NCBI GenBank assembly: GCA_949358305.1 | Contig: OX442317.1 | Span: 11,970,186 to 12,034,185 of the forward strand | Source: Strigamia acuminata | Lineage: Eukaryota > Arthropoda > Chilopoda > Geophilomorpha > Linotaeniidae | Direction of reading: 5' to 3' | Length of the DNA: 64,000 nt | In this document: positions 32,240 to 42,156 of the stretch, in pieces | How positions within the stretch are numbered: the first letter of the stretch is position 1 | How the letters are laid out: the number at the start of each line of letters is the position of its first letter | Translations under genes and position numbers: made by a program | Notes under the pieces: generated by a model | Told to the model about the DNA's origin: nothing | The model's database searches: none | The model's input: only the letters and a program-made list of their open reading frames with translations

Positions 32240-32734
32240 TGTTACATTGTAGTTTTTTATGTATTAGTTCATTTATTCTCGCATTTATTGATCTGATTAA
32301 TTTTATGTATTTTGTATTTGATTAGTGAAATTTTCTATCTTTCACTTTTCTTTTTTAAATAAAATAGTTCGATTACCACTTTTAACCACTGATTTTATTT
32401 CACCAAGACCATACACCTGCTAGCATAATTACCCCACACCCAATCCAGCCAGTCTACTTAGTCTACTTAGTTTACTTAGTCTATTCAGTCTACTCCCTCC
32501 CTCCAAAAGAAAATGAAAAGGAAAATTTTCAAAACAAATCACACACTTCCTGCAGTTGCCTCAAAAAAAAATTGTGCGAAAGTTTCTCTTCCTCTGGTCT
32601 CTCTGTGTTCTTGGCTAGGGGAGGCATATTTCCTTCAAATTTCCCTCTGCGTCGTCCCAGAAATCGTCCTGGGTCGCGAGTCGTCCTGGCGGTGGAATCG
32701 AGTACTAGCTGCCATATTCTTCGGCAAATTCCTC
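32240..32734. other. Gypsy-E spacer with a short tandem repeat
   Basis: AT-rich 3' region of the antisense gene. A tandem TCTACTTAG-type repeat (about five copies) lies near 32452-32492. No gene is supported. Confidence 0.5.
32358..32363 (+). terminator. Polyadenylation signal of the antisense gene
   Basis: AATAAA in an AT-rich 3' untranslated region, about 125 bases after the stop of exon 2, followed by T-rich sequence. Confidence 0.5.
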
Positions 32735-33391
32735 TCACCAATGTTGCTGAACCTCTGCCACCGGCATATAGCCCTCAAACGCTGCCCCCATGGGCTCCAC
32801 CCACTGCCGTTTTGGTTGAGCCAGGGATCCCAGCAGGTACCGTCCATTCTGTACCGTCTCGACGCAGAGATCACTCTGATATGGATACCCGATGGCCGCG
32901 GGATCTCGCGGGGTGAGCCTTGGTTGGTCCCTGTATCGGCGAGCAAAAATGTCTGCTTCGCGCTCCAGGTCCACATCTCTCCATGTCGCACGGGGCAGAT
33001 CTTTTGGTGGGGCTGGCATCTCCTCCAGTCTCACCCTGTCGTCGTCGGCAGCGGTTTCCCCAAAACGTATTGCCACCAGGGCAATGACCTGTTTACCGTC
33101 CAACAGCGGGCGGACGGTGTTCGCTCGCCATCGACAAGCTACCGTCAACGCTTCTCCGGCCAGCCACTTTGCATAACCCCTGGGGCGAGTCGCAACTGCC
33201 CAGTTAAAACCGAAAATATCCGGCACGCTGTGTCCTCCAGTCTGGACTGGTCCTCGTAGGTGATACGCTGGTGCAGTCATTGTTTCAGTGTTGCGTATCG
33301 TGTGTCTCTGGCTCTGCGGACCCTGTGGCTTTATAGCCGTTTGAGCCTCATTTCCCACCATCGTCACCAAAACCCATCCCTCAGTGCCCAT
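32735..33391 (-). CDS. Gypsy-E 218-aa ORF of unknown function
   Basis: An ATG at 33391 in a favourable context (AAAAAATGG) opens 218 codons in the gag-pol-env orientation, between pol and env. The product is basic in its middle and acidic to mixed later, with many Arg and Pro residues, for example VRPLLDGKQVIALVAIRFGE and EADIFARRYRDQPRLTPRDP. It has no obvious signal peptide, membrane segment or zinc motif, and I do not recognise it. The stop overlaps a splice-donor-like sequence (TTG/GTGAGA, about 32733), so it may be an exon of a longer transcript. Base composition is clearly richer in G+C than the flanking T-rich sequence, which argues that it is coding. Confidence 0.5.
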   Translation of the reverse strand: MGTEGWVLVTMVGNEAQTAIKPQGPQSQRHTIRNTETMTAPAYHLRGPVQTGGHSVPDIFGFNWAVATRPRGYAKWLAGEALTVACRWRANTVRPLLDGKQVIALVAIRFGETAADDDRVRLEEMPAPPKDLPRATWRDVDLEREADIFARRYRDQPRLTPRDPAAIGYPYQSDLCVETVQNGRYLLGSLAQPKRQWVEPMGAAFEGYMPVAEVQQHW

Positions 33392-35132
33392 TTTTTCTGT
33401 CTGACCTGTCAATTATGGTCAGTCTTCCCCTCTTTGACCATTTATTTTGACTCTTTTTGCTTGATAAATTCAAGATAGGCCTATTTCTTGTTTGTTTCCT
33501 TGATTTTTTCACATTTCTTTGTCTGTTCTTCTCTCATTTTCCTTCCTTTGGTCTTCCTTCTCTATTCTACAAATCATTCCCCATTTTTCAGTCTTGGTTT
33601 CTTTAGTTTTCAATTTCTCAGACCGAAATATTTTTCTTTTTCTCCTAATTTTCCCGAACTCTTTCCCTATCTGGGGAGAACAGCCCAAAAACACATTTTC
33701 GGGGGGGTTCAGAGTCCTTTTTATTGATCTCCAACAGTCGTTTCAGTGTTTCAAACAACAGGGCACGTTGTTCTGTGACTTTGAGTATTTTTGTAGTTTC
33801 GAACCTCAACGCGTGGGGGCGCCACTCTGCAGGCGGTTTCTCCCAGCTTTATTCAACTTTTCCTCCTTTTGTTCTCTCATCTGCAAAATCCCTGTAAGGC
33901 GGTGGTTAGGAGGCGGCTTCAAGGTGATTTTATGTGTAGAATCCATTTTCTCCATTATTTCCGTCGAATTCTGCTCGAAAATGTTAATTTTGAACGTTTT
34001 TCTGTCCTACCTAGTGCCCAATACCATCACCAGATGGCGTCCCATAAACAACCAATGGGAGCGCAGCACGCGAAATAAACCCGTCTTCTACTGCCGTGCT
34101 CTCCCTTTTAACCAATTTAGTCCTTAGACCCGCCCCCTTGATCAACTTCGTTAATTAATACGTTACTAAGCTATAAAACGTTATGGTCTATTTGAAATAT
34201 CACGACAAACAACCCAAATGGTGTTAGCTGCAGTGATCAGCATGGTTTCTGGTGTCAATTCGTGCCACCAGGCGGCATCGTGTGCTGAAGTTACTGTTCT
34301 TTTTCCATCTCTCGCTGTTTTCCTCCCGTTTTTGACCCTTCTAGATCTGTTTAGTGTCTAGAATTCGTCTTCTAACTAGTCTACTTAATTTCTAGACGTT
34401 GGGACGTCTTTTCCTACATTTTCACGCTCCAAGCTCAAAATCCACTCAAGAGATGGCGCCACGGGTGCCGTGAAACCGATAACTCTCTGCACTCCTCCGT
34501 CAACTCCCGACTTAGATGTATGAATCTCGTTTCTTCTGAGTCTCATTGGTTTTATTGTATTTATCGACCGTTCTAGGGTCAAATTCACTTCTGCAACACT
34601 CTCCAATGCCTAGCTTGACTGGTCTCTGATCCAAAACCCCTCTGTTGAGTGCTTTTACTCTTCGGAGCTTCTCTACTCTCTCGCTAGATGGCGTTGGGGG
34701 CCCCATTGAGGAGCGATCTTTCTCCAAAGTCCACTTGGACTCTAACCTTTTCGTTTTGTACTTTTTCAGTCGCTTTCTCAACGTTTATTGACTCTCCCTA
34801 GGTCATTTTTGTCCTCTGAGTATTCTCCTGTAGTTTGTTTGTTGGATTTCCGACCCGAAAGTGTCTTTTTCAGCGCTTCTTGCCTTCGGAGCTTCCTAAC
34901 TCCGCCAACAGTCGGCGCTCTTCTTATAAAGTTTATTTATTAATATCCCTCTGAGTTTTATGAATTTTCTGTGTTTGGAACAATAAACAACTAGATTTTG
35001 TGCCTCCCAAGGTTCCCTAAAAAGTTTAATATGATAAACCCATTTATTGAATTGATGGATGACTAGAACCTCCGAGACATCATTTCGCCAATGTTACATT
35101 TCTTTCCTCTATATAAACCGATCCGATATATA
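33392..35132. other. Gypsy-E spacer, T-rich on the plus strand
   Basis: No convincing gene. A 202-codon open frame on the plus strand (33519-34127) starts without ATG and is Phe/Ser/Leu-rich, as expected from pyrimidine-rich DNA. Confidence 0.5.
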
Positions 35133-35460
35133 TCAAGTTTGTAGCAGCGGCTCTATAGGGTCGCTGTGAGGAGAACAAGTCTCGGGGGATCGGCGAGCGC
35201 TGAAAAGCACACAGGCAACTGTGTATCTGGCTACCGGAAGCTCGCCGCTAACCCGTCCGGCACGGAAGTGCTGTGATATCGAATGATGATGCTACCAGAA
35301 ATTAGAGCGATGCATATGCCTTAAAACGTTCAGACGGAGGTCTCTCGCACTCAATATCAGTTCTTCTGGAAGTCAAAAATGGAATCAAACAATCCGCGTT
35401 GGTGCCCGCTTAGTCACCCTGGATGAAAAACTCCGGAAAGTGTATAATGATATATCTTGG
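35133..35460. ncRNA. GC-rich block with nested hairpins, possible structured RNA
   Basis: About 300 bases of G+C-rich sequence stand out from AT-rich surroundings. An outer stem CGGCGAGC (35191-35198) with GCTCGCCG (35240-35247) encloses an inner stem ACACAG/CTGTGT (35209-35224) closed by a GCAA tetraloop. The plus-strand reading gives a GNRA-type loop, which favours an RNA on that strand. I could not match it to a tRNA, 5S, snRNA, SRP or hammerhead core. It may equally be a SINE-like insertion or part of the Gypsy-E genome. Confidence 0.35.
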
Positions 35461-35920
35461 CGCGTTTTCAGTTATTAAGTTGTCATGTATTGTAAATTGA
35501 TTGACACTGAGCAGTGGCTCCTTTTGTTAAATTTTTCCCAAATTAAAATTTAATTTTTTATTTTATGTGAAGTATTCATTCATCCCCATCTCGGCCGCCA
35601 TCTTGTTTTTTCTCCAACTCCTTAGATTTTATCAATTTTCTTCCATTCTTGGCTCTCCTCTCTGTCTAATTATTTTATCTACTTAATTTTTTGTCTGTTA
35701 AAACCTCTGGCGTCCATTCTTGGTCCGCCATTTTGTTTTCCCAAAACCCTTTGATTTTAATCATTTTCCCTCTGTATTTCTCCCTTTAAACCAAATTCTT
35801 TGTTGTGTTCATACTTTAACTTTGCCAATTGTTTTCTAGCTTTACTAAATAACTACAATACGTAAATTTGAATATGTCTATTGATTTTCCCCCCTATTTC
35901 CCCCTTTCCTTTTCTTCTTT
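35461..35920. other. Gypsy-E spacer downstream of pol
   Basis: AT-rich sequence with no gene, immediately downstream of the gag-pol stop. Confidence 0.5.
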
Positions 35921-38900
35921 CTAATTTCCCTTTCCCAATTTGTCATAAAGACCCTGCAGAAGTGGATGTGGCATCTTTTCTCCTTCCGCCTGGAGATTTT
36001 CTGTTATTGTTTGGTCTGGATCCACCTGCAAGGACACATCCCTGGAGTCGGTTTCCTTCCCAGATAGAAAGTTCTCGTCCTCACTTGATGATCCTGAGTG
36101 TGAGGAGGGCGTGCCGGCTCTCATAGAATCAACATCGGTTCCCACACTCCTTTCAGAACCAACCACAGATTGTTCTTCGATCTCTGAGTAAACTTCTGTT
36201 TCTTCTGCAACCGCATCCTCTATTGTTTTTCTCCTAGCTTTAGCCAATTCCCCTCCTTTTTCTAAATAGCTTTTTCTTTGAGGTGCCTTGTCGAAACTGT
36301 ACTTTCGTGGGGCCCGAAGGGATTCTCTTGGACGTAAGTTTGGCCGTCTAGGTGGTAATTCTGTCAATTTTTGACGTGCCTCACCCAATCCCAGTCCAAT
36401 TGACTTCTTTGGAATTGTCTTCGTTGAAGGTGGTCCTGCCCTGGATCGGGGCCCCTTTAACTCATCCAAAATGGCTTGTCTTTTAGCTTGAGCCGTTGGT
36501 TTTTTAGCCAAAGGTGCTCGTTTTTTCCCTTGAGGTGACAACAATCCAGGTTGGGGCCTGACAGGTGGGGCCGCCAATAAGCGCCAATCGCCGTCCTCAT
36601 CTACCCATTCATCATTATCTTCGTCGTATGGCGATCTTTGTTCTTCTAGACCTTCCTCTGGCTCTTCCAGTTTCTCTTCTTCAAACTCCAGACCTGGGTA
36701 GATTTTTCTTGGTATGTATCTTTTTAATCGGTCGGCGTGAACTATCTGAATATTCTTGGAATTTGAGATGTGTTGGATTTCAAAGTTTAACTCGCCCAAT
36801 TTCCTCAGGACTCTAAAAGGTCCTGTATTTAATCTAGCTAATTTCTTTGTTGCCCCCACCGTGACTCTGGGTGTAAACAAATACACCATGTCACCTGGTT
36901 GAATGTCCCTCTTGATGGCCGTCTTGGCCCTGCGGTTCTTATCCTTCTCGTGGGACATTTTGATGGCTTCAATAACCGTACTGAAAGAGTTTCTCGTTCT
37001 CTCTATCATCTCCGTGGTGTAATCTTCTCCATAATGCGGTCTTCGTTTTTGTAAAAGTACGTCGACTGGAAGTCTCAGATCTCGTCCTGTTTGCAGAAAA
37101 CTCGGTTTCTCTCGAGTAACCCCATGAATGGCATTTCTATATGCAAACAATGCAAATGGAACCATCTGGTCCCAATCTCTTTGATTTGCAGCAACCAGAT
37201 GCGATAGCATCCTCGCCAAAGTTTGATTATGACGTTCTACAAGCCCGTTCGCGGCTGCATGAAAAGCTGTAGTAAATTGCTGTTTTGTTCCTATTTCTCT
37301 GAGAGCATTTTTGAAGTCATTTCCTGTAAAGCAACCACCCCTATCCGTCACAAGGACCTCGTAAACCCCGTGCACAAGTGTAATATTTTCCGTAAATGCC
37401 TTGGCCACAGTGATGGCCGTTTGATCTGCCAATGGGATCGCCTCTGGATATTTGGAGAAATAATCCACTGCTACCAATAGGTATTTGTTTCCCAAATGAG
37501 AGGTGGGCAGTGGCCCCAAAATGTCTGCTCCAATTGCTTCCCCGGGCCCAAAAACGGGACCCATATCTCCCAACGAACTTAGGCCTCTTGGCTTCTTTTT
37601 CTCATTACACGACTTACAACTGCCAACGTAATCCCTTACATCAGCGAACATTGTGGGCCATAAGTACCTTTCTTGGCAGTGAGAATAAGTCTTGTCCACC
37701 CCCAAATGGACTGCAAACTTTGTTTCATGGGCTTGATACAGTACCCAAGCTACCATTGTTTCGGGTACGATTAATTTGTCTTTTAGGCCGTCCTTAACCC
37801 ATTTTACAACATACAAAACCCCTTCGTCATTGATATAAAGTTGAAAATCTTTTACCTTTGCGTTTTTTGTGGAGAATTGTTTCTTTTCTACTAGTTGTCT
37901 CAACTCAGCTGTGTAGGGGTCGGCTTCTTGTGCCGCTATGATCTTATCCACCGTCCAGTTCTCGATTATTTCACCTTGTTTTACAGCAGTCACCAGTCTC
38001 GACATTGCATCTGCCCTGTTTTCTGATCCGGGCAAATATTTTATGTCGAACTGGAAATCTTGAATCATTAATGCCCATCTTGCAATCATGCTTTTGGTGT
38101 GTTTTGTGCGTAGCAGGAAAGCCAACGGGTGGTGATCTACTATAAGTGTGAACTTTCGTCCATACAGATAATACCGGAAAAGAAGACAACCATAAACAAT
38201 AGCTAGGGCTTTCCTATGCAAAATAGGATAGCGCGTCTCGGTTGGCTTTAGCCTTCTGGATGCAAAAGCCACAGGGAGCCGTCTACGTTCGTGCTCCTGT
38301 TCAAGCACACTGCCTATCCCCCGATCGGAAGCGTCTGTTGTTAGGAAGAATGGCTTTTCCCAATCTGGTGTTCTTAATATTGGGTATTCGATTATTGTTT
38401 GCTTTAGGGTCTCAAAAGCTTCCTTCTGTTCTGCTCCCCACACAAACTCAACCTCTTTTCGTGTCAAATCCGTTAATGGTTGTGCTATTTTCGCAAAATC
38501 CTTAATAAATCGCCGATAAAAGTTTATAAACCCAACAAAAGATTGAATGTCCTTTACGTTTTTAGGTTGGGGGCACTTTGCTACAGCTCTAGTTTTTTCT
38601 TCCACTGGGCGCACGGTCCCTTCGGCAAACACATGCCCCAAGAAGACTACCTCATTCACTCCAAATTTACATTTTTTGGGTTTTAGTTTCAACCGTGCCT
38701 GTCTGAGGCGCTGAAAGACCTGAGCGACATCTATTAGGTGTTGGTTAAAATCCGGTGAGAAGATCAAAATGTCATCGAGGTATGCAAAGCAAATCTTATC
38801 TAATCCACTCAGCACCCTATCAATTACTCTTTGAAAGGTTGAAGATGAAGTCTTAAAGCCTTGGGGCAAAACCAATGAGTGATAGGTGGCCCAGGGTGTG

Positions 38901-41900
38901 GCAAATGCTGTTTTTGGCTGGTCACACTCTCGCATCCCAACCTGCCAAAACGCGCTGGCCACATCGACCGCCGAGAGCACCTTATTCTGACCAATCCGAT
39001 CAATAATCCCGTCGAGTAACGAAAGGGGATAACTGTCCCCAATTATGTGTGAATTTAACTTCCTGTAGTCCACACAGAGTCTAGCACTCCCATCCTGTTT
39101 CTGTACAAGTATGCAGGGGGCGCAGTATGGTGAAGCTGACTCGGCAATTAAGCCCGCCTCGAGCATCTCTGCAATGATCTTCTTTAGAGTGGCCTCTTGT
39201 GCCTCAGCCACTCTGTAGGGCCTACATCTAATGGGCACGCTAGTATCTAGATGTATTTCGGCCTCACCGGCCGTTGTCTTCTCGATCTCCATCAAACTGA
39301 GAGCAAAAATGTCATCATATTCCCTTAATAGATTAATCATTCTTTCCTGTCTTGGGGCATTTAGGTGTTTCAACTCAAAGTCCTCCCTTGGGATTGGTTC
39401 TTCTCTTTTTTTACCTACGGTAGGGGTTCCTATTTTATCCCCCTCCTGTAATAATTCTACGTGGCCCACGGTGGTTCCCCTTTCAATGGTCACCATTGCA
39501 TCTGACCAATTTTGGATGAGAGCAACTATTTGGTTTTCGCCCTTTCCCACAGCAATGCCTGAATCTAATTCCAATTCCCCTGTCATGTCTCCTGTCAAAA
39601 GCACCAATTCCCCCTTTTTAATCTCTGAATCACATTGTAATGTGACTACCTTCTCTGTTCCAGGTAAACATCGGAATTCTTCCTTTACAATGACTTCCAT
39701 GTTTCCTTGTGCTTCTTCACTTCGGATGGGGCATTCCTTTAGATGCATATCAACAAGGGGTGACACCAGCTCCGCCTTCGCCGCGCAATAAGACATTTGA
39801 TATTGTCGAATGGTGTCCATTCCTAGGATAGCTTCATAATGAGGGCCTAATTGATCCGAGACTATGGTCAAATCCACCTGAATGACTTTCTCATCAAATG
39901 CGACTTTGATTTTAAATTTACTTATTACTTGGAGAGCTGTTCCCTCCACGCCTGTTAATTTTGTTCCCTTTTTAAATTCTTGGACCCCCTTGAGGTCTTT
40001 TCTAACTTCTTCCCATTTTTCCTCATTCATTATACTTGTGGCTGCACCAGTGTCTATTAACCAGACTATTTCGTGCTTGCCCACATTACCTTTTACTAAG
40101 GGCATGTTATGTTGTGATAATGTCCCTATTCTGAATTCTTTTCCTCTTTGTTTTCTTTGTTCCTTTGTGGCTTCCTCAGTCACTAAGCTGTCCACCTCAG
40201 CTTCAAACTTTTTCCAATCTGGTCCTGAAAATTTGTCATTGACTTTTCCTTTTCTCTGTTCAATTCTATTAACTCGATCCTTTTGTTGGGGTTCCCTGTT
40301 ATTAGGTAATCCCTGTAGGGCAGTAGGTCGTCCCGTAAGGGTGAGAGCGTCCTCTCGGTGTCCCCTTTTTCCATGGATATTTACTTTCTTATTTCTCTTT
40401 TCATTTTGCTGTTGAATTATCTTTTGCAATTGTTCGCTATTCAATTTGTCACCTAAGGTGTCGGTTCCTTTTTCCTCACTCTTATCGCTAGCTACTAGTG
40501 CTTGTTCTCTGTCAAAATTCTTCCTGTCAAACATTTCACTAGAATATTCATTGTAGCATAGTGGCATTTTTTCCCCTGAAATTGGGTTAAATAAATGGTC
40601 CACTTGTTTGTTGACAGCTCTTATATACGTTCTGTGGGGTGGTAGGGTTTTCCCAAGCCACTTCCAACTGCTTGTGGGTTGATAGATGGTTTGTAGGCCT
40701 ATGTCTGCCCACGCCCCATCATCACCCAAACTTATCTCTGCAGGTATATCTGTGGTTTCCCCTTGCTCGGGGGGGGGGGGGGTGGGTATGTCAGTATCAC
40801 CATCACCTTGAATCACAGATACCTGGTGACCCCTTGTGATGGTCTCGTAATCATAATCCGGGTCAGAGTCATGAGACTCGATATTTCTAACCCCGCCTTG
40901 CTGTGTGGTACTTCCTTCCCTTTCCACGCCCTGAGCCCTGCGCAAGGCTGGCCGTAAATTTGGGTGCTTAGTCCAACACGCGTTAGCTAAGTGACCTGAT
41001 TTTTTACAATGGTCACAAACCATGCCAGTTGGCGCATTACGACACTCTCGTGATATGTGACCCCTTCCCCCACACTGATAGCAGGTTGGCACCATCCGGT
41101 TACCTGAGTTTGCCCCTGCATTATTTCCCCTGCAGTCCCGGGCCATGTGTCCCAACTTCCCACAATTGAAACATGCTCTCCGCTGGCTTCCGGGCCCAGT
41201 GGTGCGAGCTCTCCCTTGTTGACCTCGCGCTCCCAACTCTCCTTGCAGCGCTCTGATCTGTTGTTTCATTTCTTGCACTCTTTTTTTCAAGAATTGTTCT
41301 TGAGTCCTGTCTTTTTCTTTTACTTTCTCTTTTTCTTTTTTCCCTTCCCCAACTGCCCCTAATGTACTGATGGGTTTAATAGTCCCACTTGAAATTTTGT
41401 TCACCTCCTCCTGGCAAGCCTCATCAACAGCTGTTTGATAGCTAGCTGGGTTGGAAGTCAATAATAATCGTTTAATCCGTGCATTTAGCCTTGACACAAA
41501 TTGTGTTTTCTTTAAAACTGGCAATGCAGCTTTAACTAATAAGTCACCTTCAGCCATATCATCTGCTAGCCGTGATAATCTTGTTGCAAACTCTGTGACA
41601 GACTCGTCACTTTTCTGCACACAGGAATTAAAAGCGATACCCAACTGAACTGGGTTTGATTTGGGCTCAAAGTAAGCCAAGAGCTCCTTTTTAAATAAAT
41701 CCCAATCTCCAGTGGTGTTCACTGCATTGTTGGTGGACAGAAAATCCAGAGCTCTATCTCGGCACCTAGCACGACCCACAATGCATTGGGTCGCTGGATC
41801 CCATCCCATCTTCTTTCCCACAAGTTCCACTTGGGCCAGGAATGCACCTACCTTGGCCTGCTTGTGGTCACCCGAAAAAAGAGCAACCAAATTTACATTT

Positions 41901-41932
41901 ACACTCGCAGCTGCTGCTGCTGGTTGTGCCAT
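35921..41932 (-). CDS. gag-pol: Gypsy-E gag-pol polyprotein, 2003 aa, intact
   Basis: A single frame starts at the ATG at 41932 (MAQPAAAAAS). It holds a gag domain, then three CCHC zinc knuckles at about residues 253-317 (CFNCGKLGHMARDC, CYQCGGRGHISREC, CDHCKKSGHLANAC). Next come an aspartic protease with IDTGAATSI (about 626), reverse transcriptase with AYLDDILIF (about 1051) and RNase H from TTDASDRG (about 1197). Integrase has an HHCC finger (about 1400-1437) and catalytic Asp, Asp, Glu in GADILGPLP, TDRGGCF and NGLVERHNQ (about 1469, 1530 and 1565). A GPF/Y module (TGPFRVLRKL) and a charged tail of about 280 residues end the protein, and no chromodomain is seen. All catalytic motifs are intact. 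Gag and pol share one frame, unlike Gypsy-N. Confidence 0.95.
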   Translation of the reverse strand: MAQPAAAAASVNVNLVALFSGDHKQAKVGAFLAQVELVGKKMGWDPATQCIVGRARCRDRALDFLSTNNAVNTTGDWDLFKKELLAYFEPKSNPVQLGIAFNSCVQKSDESVTEFATRLSRLADDMAEGDLLVKAALPVLKKTQFVSRLNARIKRLLLTSNPASYQTAVDEACQEEVNKISSGTIKPISTLGAVGEGKKEKEKVKEKDRTQEQFLKKRVQEMKQQIRALQGELGARGQQGRARTTGPGSQRRACFNCGKLGHMARDCRGNNAGANSGNRMVPTCYQCGGRGHISRECRNAPTGMVCDHCKKSGHLANACWTKHPNLRPALRRAQGVEREGSTTQQGGVRNIESHDSDPDYDYETITRGHQVSVIQGDGDTDIPTPPPPEQGETTDIPAEISLGDDGAWADIGLQTIYQPTSSWKWLGKTLPPHRTYIRAVNKQVDHLFNPISGEKMPLCYNEYSSEMFDRKNFDREQALVASDKSEEKGTDTLGDKLNSEQLQKIIQQQNEKRNKKVNIHGKRGHREDALTLTGRPTALQGLPNNREPQQKDRVNRIEQRKGKVNDKFSGPDWKKFEAEVDSLVTEEATKEQRKQRGKEFRIGTLSQHNMPLVKGNVGKHEIVWLIDTGAATSIMNEEKWEEVRKDLKGVQEFKKGTKLTGVEGTALQVISKFKIKVAFDEKVIQVDLTIVSDQLGPHYEAILGMDTIRQYQMSYCAAKAELVSPLVDMHLKECPIRSEEAQGNMEVIVKEEFRCLPGTEKVVTLQCDSEIKKGELVLLTGDMTGELELDSGIAVGKGENQIVALIQNWSDAMVTIERGTTVGHVELLQEGDKIGTPTVGKKREEPIPREDFELKHLNAPRQERMINLLREYDDIFALSLMEIEKTTAGEAEIHLDTSVPIRCRPYRVAEAQEATLKKIIAEMLEAGLIAESASPYCAPCILVQKQDGSARLCVDYRKLNSHIIGDSYPLSLLDGIIDRIGQNKVLSAVDVASAFWQVGMRECDQPKTAFATPWATYHSLVLPQGFKTSSSTFQRVIDRVLSGLDKICFAYLDDILIFSPDFNQHLIDVAQVFQRLRQARLKLKPKKCKFGVNEVVFLGHVFAEGTVRPVEEKTRAVAKCPQPKNVKDIQSFVGFINFYRRFIKDFAKIAQPLTDLTRKEVEFVWGAEQKEAFETLKQTIIEYPILRTPDWEKPFFLTTDASDRGIGSVLEQEHERRRLPVAFASRRLKPTETRYPILHRKALAIVYGCLLFRYYLYGRKFTLIVDHHPLAFLLRTKHTKSMIARWALMIQDFQFDIKYLPGSENRADAMSRLVTAVKQGEIIENWTVDKIIAAQEADPYTAELRQLVEKKQFSTKNAKVKDFQLYINDEGVLYVVKWVKDGLKDKLIVPETMVAWVLYQAHETKFAVHLGVDKTYSHCQERYLWPTMFADVRDYVGSCKSCNEKKKPRGLSSLGDMGPVFGPGEAIGADILGPLPTSHLGNKYLLVAVDYFSKYPEAIPLADQTAITVAKAFTENITLVHGVYEVLVTDRGGCFTGNDFKNALREIGTKQQFTTAFHAAANGLVERHNQTLARMLSHLVAANQRDWDQMVPFALFAYRNAIHGVTREKPSFLQTGRDLRLPVDVLLQKRRPHYGEDYTTEMIERTRNSFSTVIEAIKMSHEKDKNRRAKTAIKRDIQPGDMVYLFTPRVTVGATKKLARLNTGPFRVLRKLGELNFEIQHISNSKNIQIVHADRLKRYIPRKIYPGLEFEEEKLEEPEEGLEEQRSPYDEDNDEWVDEDGDWRLLAAPPVRPQPGLLSPQGKKRAPLAKKPTAQAKRQAILDELKGPRSRAGPPSTKTIPKKSIGLGLGEARQKLTELPPRRPNLRPRESLRAPRKYSFDKAPQRKSYLEKGGELAKARRKTIEDAVAEETEVYSEIEEQSVVGSERSVGTDVDSMRAGTPSSHSGSSSEDENFLSGKETDSRDVSLQVDPDQTITENLQAEGEKMPHPLLQGLYDKLGKGN

Positions 41933-42135
41933 TCTTTAAATGAGCCCTTTAGTAATCCTAAACCTCTTCACCCAACAATCCTAACAATACCCTTACCTAA
42001 TCTCTTAGTCTCTATCTCACACGTCTCTTAGCACTTTTCAAAAATTCAAAATTTTCAAAAATTTCAAAAAAAATTTTTTTTTTTGCAAAATTCAACTTAA
42101 CTAATTCTAATTAATCCCTATTAATCCTAATCTAA

Positions 42136-42153
42136 ATCCTGTCTAGCTCGCCA
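42136..42153 (-). promoter_or_regulatory. Gypsy-E primer binding site
   Basis: TGGCGAGCTAGACAGGAT on the minus strand lies three bases inside the 5' LTR. I cannot name the matching tRNA from memory. The leader to the gag ATG is about 200 bases. Confidence 0.65.
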
Positions 42154-42156
42154 AAA

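Noticed and set aside
33519..34127. 202-codon open frame on the plus strand in Gypsy-E
   Set aside because: It starts at TTG, is rich in Phe, Ser and Leu as expected from T-rich DNA, and has no splice or promoter support.
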